Position numbers and translations under genes: made by a program
Origin: Actinomycetota bacterium
GTDB lineage: Bacteria; Actinomycetota; Acidimicrobiia; Acidimicrobiales; JACDEA01
Direction: 5' to 3'
Length of the DNA: 7,297 nt
Assembly: GCA_013816725.1 (NCBI GenBank)
Contig: JACDEA010000105.1
Location: forward strand, 1 to 7,297
Notes under the pieces: model-generated
Database searches by the model: none
What the model was told of the DNA's origin: nothing
What the model saw: only the letters and a program-made list of their open reading frames with translations
Shown: positions 6,080-7,297 of the stretch, in pieces
Position numbering within the stretch: position 1 is the stretch's first letter
Layout: the number at the start of each line of letters is the position of its first letter

Positions 6080-6979
6080 ATGAAGATCCGCATCGGTGTT
6101 GGCCTCACCGCGCTGGCGCCGGCCACCGACGGCCAGCAGTTCGGCGCCTTCGTCGACGACCTCGAACGCCTCGGCTTCGACTCCTTGTGGCTCTCTGAGC
6201 GGGCCACGGCGCCGTCGCCCGAGCCGATGGTGGGATTGGCCTTCGCCGCCGGACGCACCACCAAGCTGAAGTTCGGGACCAGCGTCCAAGTGCTGCCGGG
6301 TCGCAACCCCGTGCTGCTCGCCAAGGCGTGGGCCACCCTCGACCGCCTCACCGGCGGCCGGGCGCTGCCGGCCTTCGGACTCGGCGTCGCCGATCCGGCC
6401 GAGCAACAGGCGTTCATGGTCGATCGCGGTGAGCGGGCGTCGTGGTTCGACGAGGCGCTCCCGTTGATCCGGCGCCTCTGGACCGAGGACGTCGTCGACC
6501 ACGTGGGTGAACGGTTCAAGTTCGAGGGCCTGCGCGTGTTGCCCAAGCCCGTGCAGCAACCGCCTGACGTATGGCTGGGCGGCGCCGCGCCCGGAGAGCT
6601 GCGGCGCGTCGGGCGGCTCGGCGACGGGTGGCTGCCCAGTTTCACCGACCCCGACACCGCGCTGGAGGGCCGCGCCGTCGTCGAAGCGGCGGCCGCCAAA
6701 GCCGACCGCGAGATCGACCCTGAACACTTCGGCGCGTTGATCATCTACACGGGGCGGGACGAGGTGCCCGATGCCCTGGCGTCCATCGTCAAGGCGCGCC
6801 GTCCCGACCTCGACCCGGCCGACGTCATTCCGGCCGGGTTGCCGTCGTTGCGCTCGCAGATCGAAGCGTTCGTCGAGCGGGGGTTCAGCAAGATCGTCGT
6901 GGTGCCCGTTGGTCAGCCGCCGTCGTGGTCCGACGAACTAGGGGCCCTGGCCGACGCCGTCCTCGACCTTCAGACCTAG
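6080..6979 (+). CDS. F420-dependent LLM-class oxidoreductase
   Basis: Luciferase-like monooxygenase (LLM) superfamily, TIM-barrel fold, cytoplasmic. It resembles the MSMEG_3544-type F420-dependent oxidoreductases of Actinobacteria; the substrate is unknown. The 299 residues begin MKIRIGVGLTALAP. LERLGFDSLWLSE (28-40) is the typical second strand-helix unit. KFGTSVQVLPGRNPVLLAK (64-82) with ATLDRLTGGRALPAFGLG (85-102) is the cofactor-side block. RLWTEDVVDHVGERFKFEG (132-150), PKPVQQPPDVWLGG (155-168) and RRVGRLGDGWLPS (175-187) complete the family order. No residue test separates F420 from FMN with certainty; the F420 call rests on subfamily likeness and on npdG nearby. The ATG is supported by the family N-terminus and by TAGTTT 6 bases upstream. 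It ends sharing a CTAG with the convergent methyltransferase. Confidence 0.87.
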   Translation: MKIRIGVGLTALAPATDGQQFGAFVDDLERLGFDSLWLSERATAPSPEPMVGLAFAAGRTTKLKFGTSVQVLPGRNPVLLAKAWATLDRLTGGRALPAFGLGVADPAEQQAFMVDRGERASWFDEALPLIRRLWTEDVVDHVGERFKFEGLRVLPKPVQQPPDVWLGGAAPGELRRVGRLGDGWLPSFTDPDTALEGRAVVEAAAAKADREIDPEHFGALIIYTGRDEVPDALASIVKARRPDLDPADVIPAGLPSLRSQIEAFVERGFSKIVVVPVGQPPSWSDELGALADAVLDLQT

Positions 6980-7297
6980 GACACGCGCGAATATACGGCG
7001 TACAGGGGATCACCGGGCTCGTTCAGCGGCGTCCGCAACTCGACGGTCGCCTCGCCCCAGCCACCGCTGGCGCGGAAGTATTCGGCGACGAGGCCGCAGT
7101 GGACATGGTCGTCGGTGGCCAGCCAGGCGCGGATTGCCTTGGTCGGGAACAGCCGGTTACTGAACGTGCATGCGAATGCGCCGCCGGCCCGCACGACGCG
7201 TCGCACCTCAGCGAACACCGCGATCGGACGCACGAGGTAGTCGACCGACACGCAACAGACGGCGTGGTCGAAAGTGTCGTCGTCGAACGGCAACGTC
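6976..7297 (-). CDS. Class I SAM-dependent methyltransferase, N-terminus outside window
   Basis: The C-terminal 106 or so residues of a Rossmann-type methyltransferase (UbiE/Methyltransf_11-like). The fragment begins TLPFDDDTFDHAVCCVSVDYL, the post-motif-II region that follows the SAM-binding acidic strand. AVFAEVRRVVRAGGAFACTFSNR follows, the usual R-V-(L/V)-R-(P/A)-G-G turn and next strand, and then the FPTKAIRAWLATDD helix. The glycine-rich SAM motif I lies beyond the window edge, so binding residues cannot be checked. The TTG at 7291-7293 is simply an internal Leu codon and not a credible start, because the frame remains open to the window edge and half the fold would be missing. The substrate cannot be inferred. 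Its stop codon overlaps that of the convergent LLM oxidoreductase. Confidence 0.82.
   Translation of the reverse strand, partial: TLPFDDDTFDHAVCCVSVDYLVRPIAVFAEVRRVVRAGGAFACTFSNRLFPTKAIRAWLATDDHVHCGLVAEYFRASGGWGEATVELRTPLNEPGDPLYAVYSRVS

Noticed and set aside
6062..6727. N-terminal extension of the RNA methyltransferase frame to 6727
   Set aside because: It is antisense to the LLM oxidoreductase gene and has no resemblance to the family; the methyltransferase N-terminus fits the ATG at 6061.
1..7297. A defence, toxin-antitoxin, phage or mobile system
   Set aside because: No transposase, integrase, nuclease, CRISPR repeat or tRNA is visible, and all recognised genes are ordinary chromosomal ones with uniform composition.

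Overview
The window is gene-dense, GC-rich chromosomal DNA. It most likely comes from a deep-branching or environmental actinobacterium; Acidimicrobiia is my best guess, by gene style only. Four kinds of gene point to Actinobacteria: a patA-pimA pair for phosphatidylinositol mannosides, a MshC-like mycothiol ligase, an F420:NADP+ oxidoreductase with a separate F420-type luciferase-like oxidoreductase, and an actinobacterial EcsC-like protein. Several genes also start without a Shine-Dalgarno sequence, only 6-7 bases after a TANNNT hexamer, which is the actinobacterial leaderless-promoter layout. I see no mobile element, CRISPR array, tRNA, rRNA or phage signature. No intergenic stretch exceeds about 80 bases.

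Left block, + strand (1-2428): the 3' part of a PatA-like acyltransferase (its 5' end lies outside the window), a PimA-like mannosyltransferase, and a DUF3237 protein. PimA and PatA perform early steps of phosphatidylinositol mannoside synthesis on the inner face of the membrane. A GC-rich hairpin and a probable leaderless promoter lie between patA and pimA. A second probable leaderless promoter, beginning in the pimA stop codon, may serve the DUF3237 gene.

Middle block, - strand (2444-6061, transcribed right to left): a SpoU/TrmH-family RNA 2'-O-methyltransferase, an EcsC-like protein, an F420:NADP+ oxidoreductase (NpdG/Fno) and a MshC-like cysteine ligase. These are packed tightly enough to be one operon, with an 11-base overlap and gaps of 34 and 14 bases. 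A 68-residue membrane protein follows, with its own probable promoter. It meets the DUF3237 gene tail to tail 15 bases apart.

Right block (6080-7297): a + strand F420-dependent LLM-class oxidoreductase is divergent from the RNA methyltransferase, with only 18 bases between the two start codons. It meets a - strand SAM-dependent methyltransferase (truncated by the window edge) whose stop codon shares one CTAG palindrome with its own.

Functionally the window combines PIM lipids, probable mycothiol and F420 redox chemistry. NpdG can reduce F420 with NADPH, and the LLM enzyme would consume reduced F420. I found no convincing new defence, toxin or mobile system. The items most worth checking are the 18-base, apparently symmetric divergent promoter, the recurrent leaderless-start motif, and the MshC-like ligase, which combines a MshC signature with a CysRS-type zinc site.
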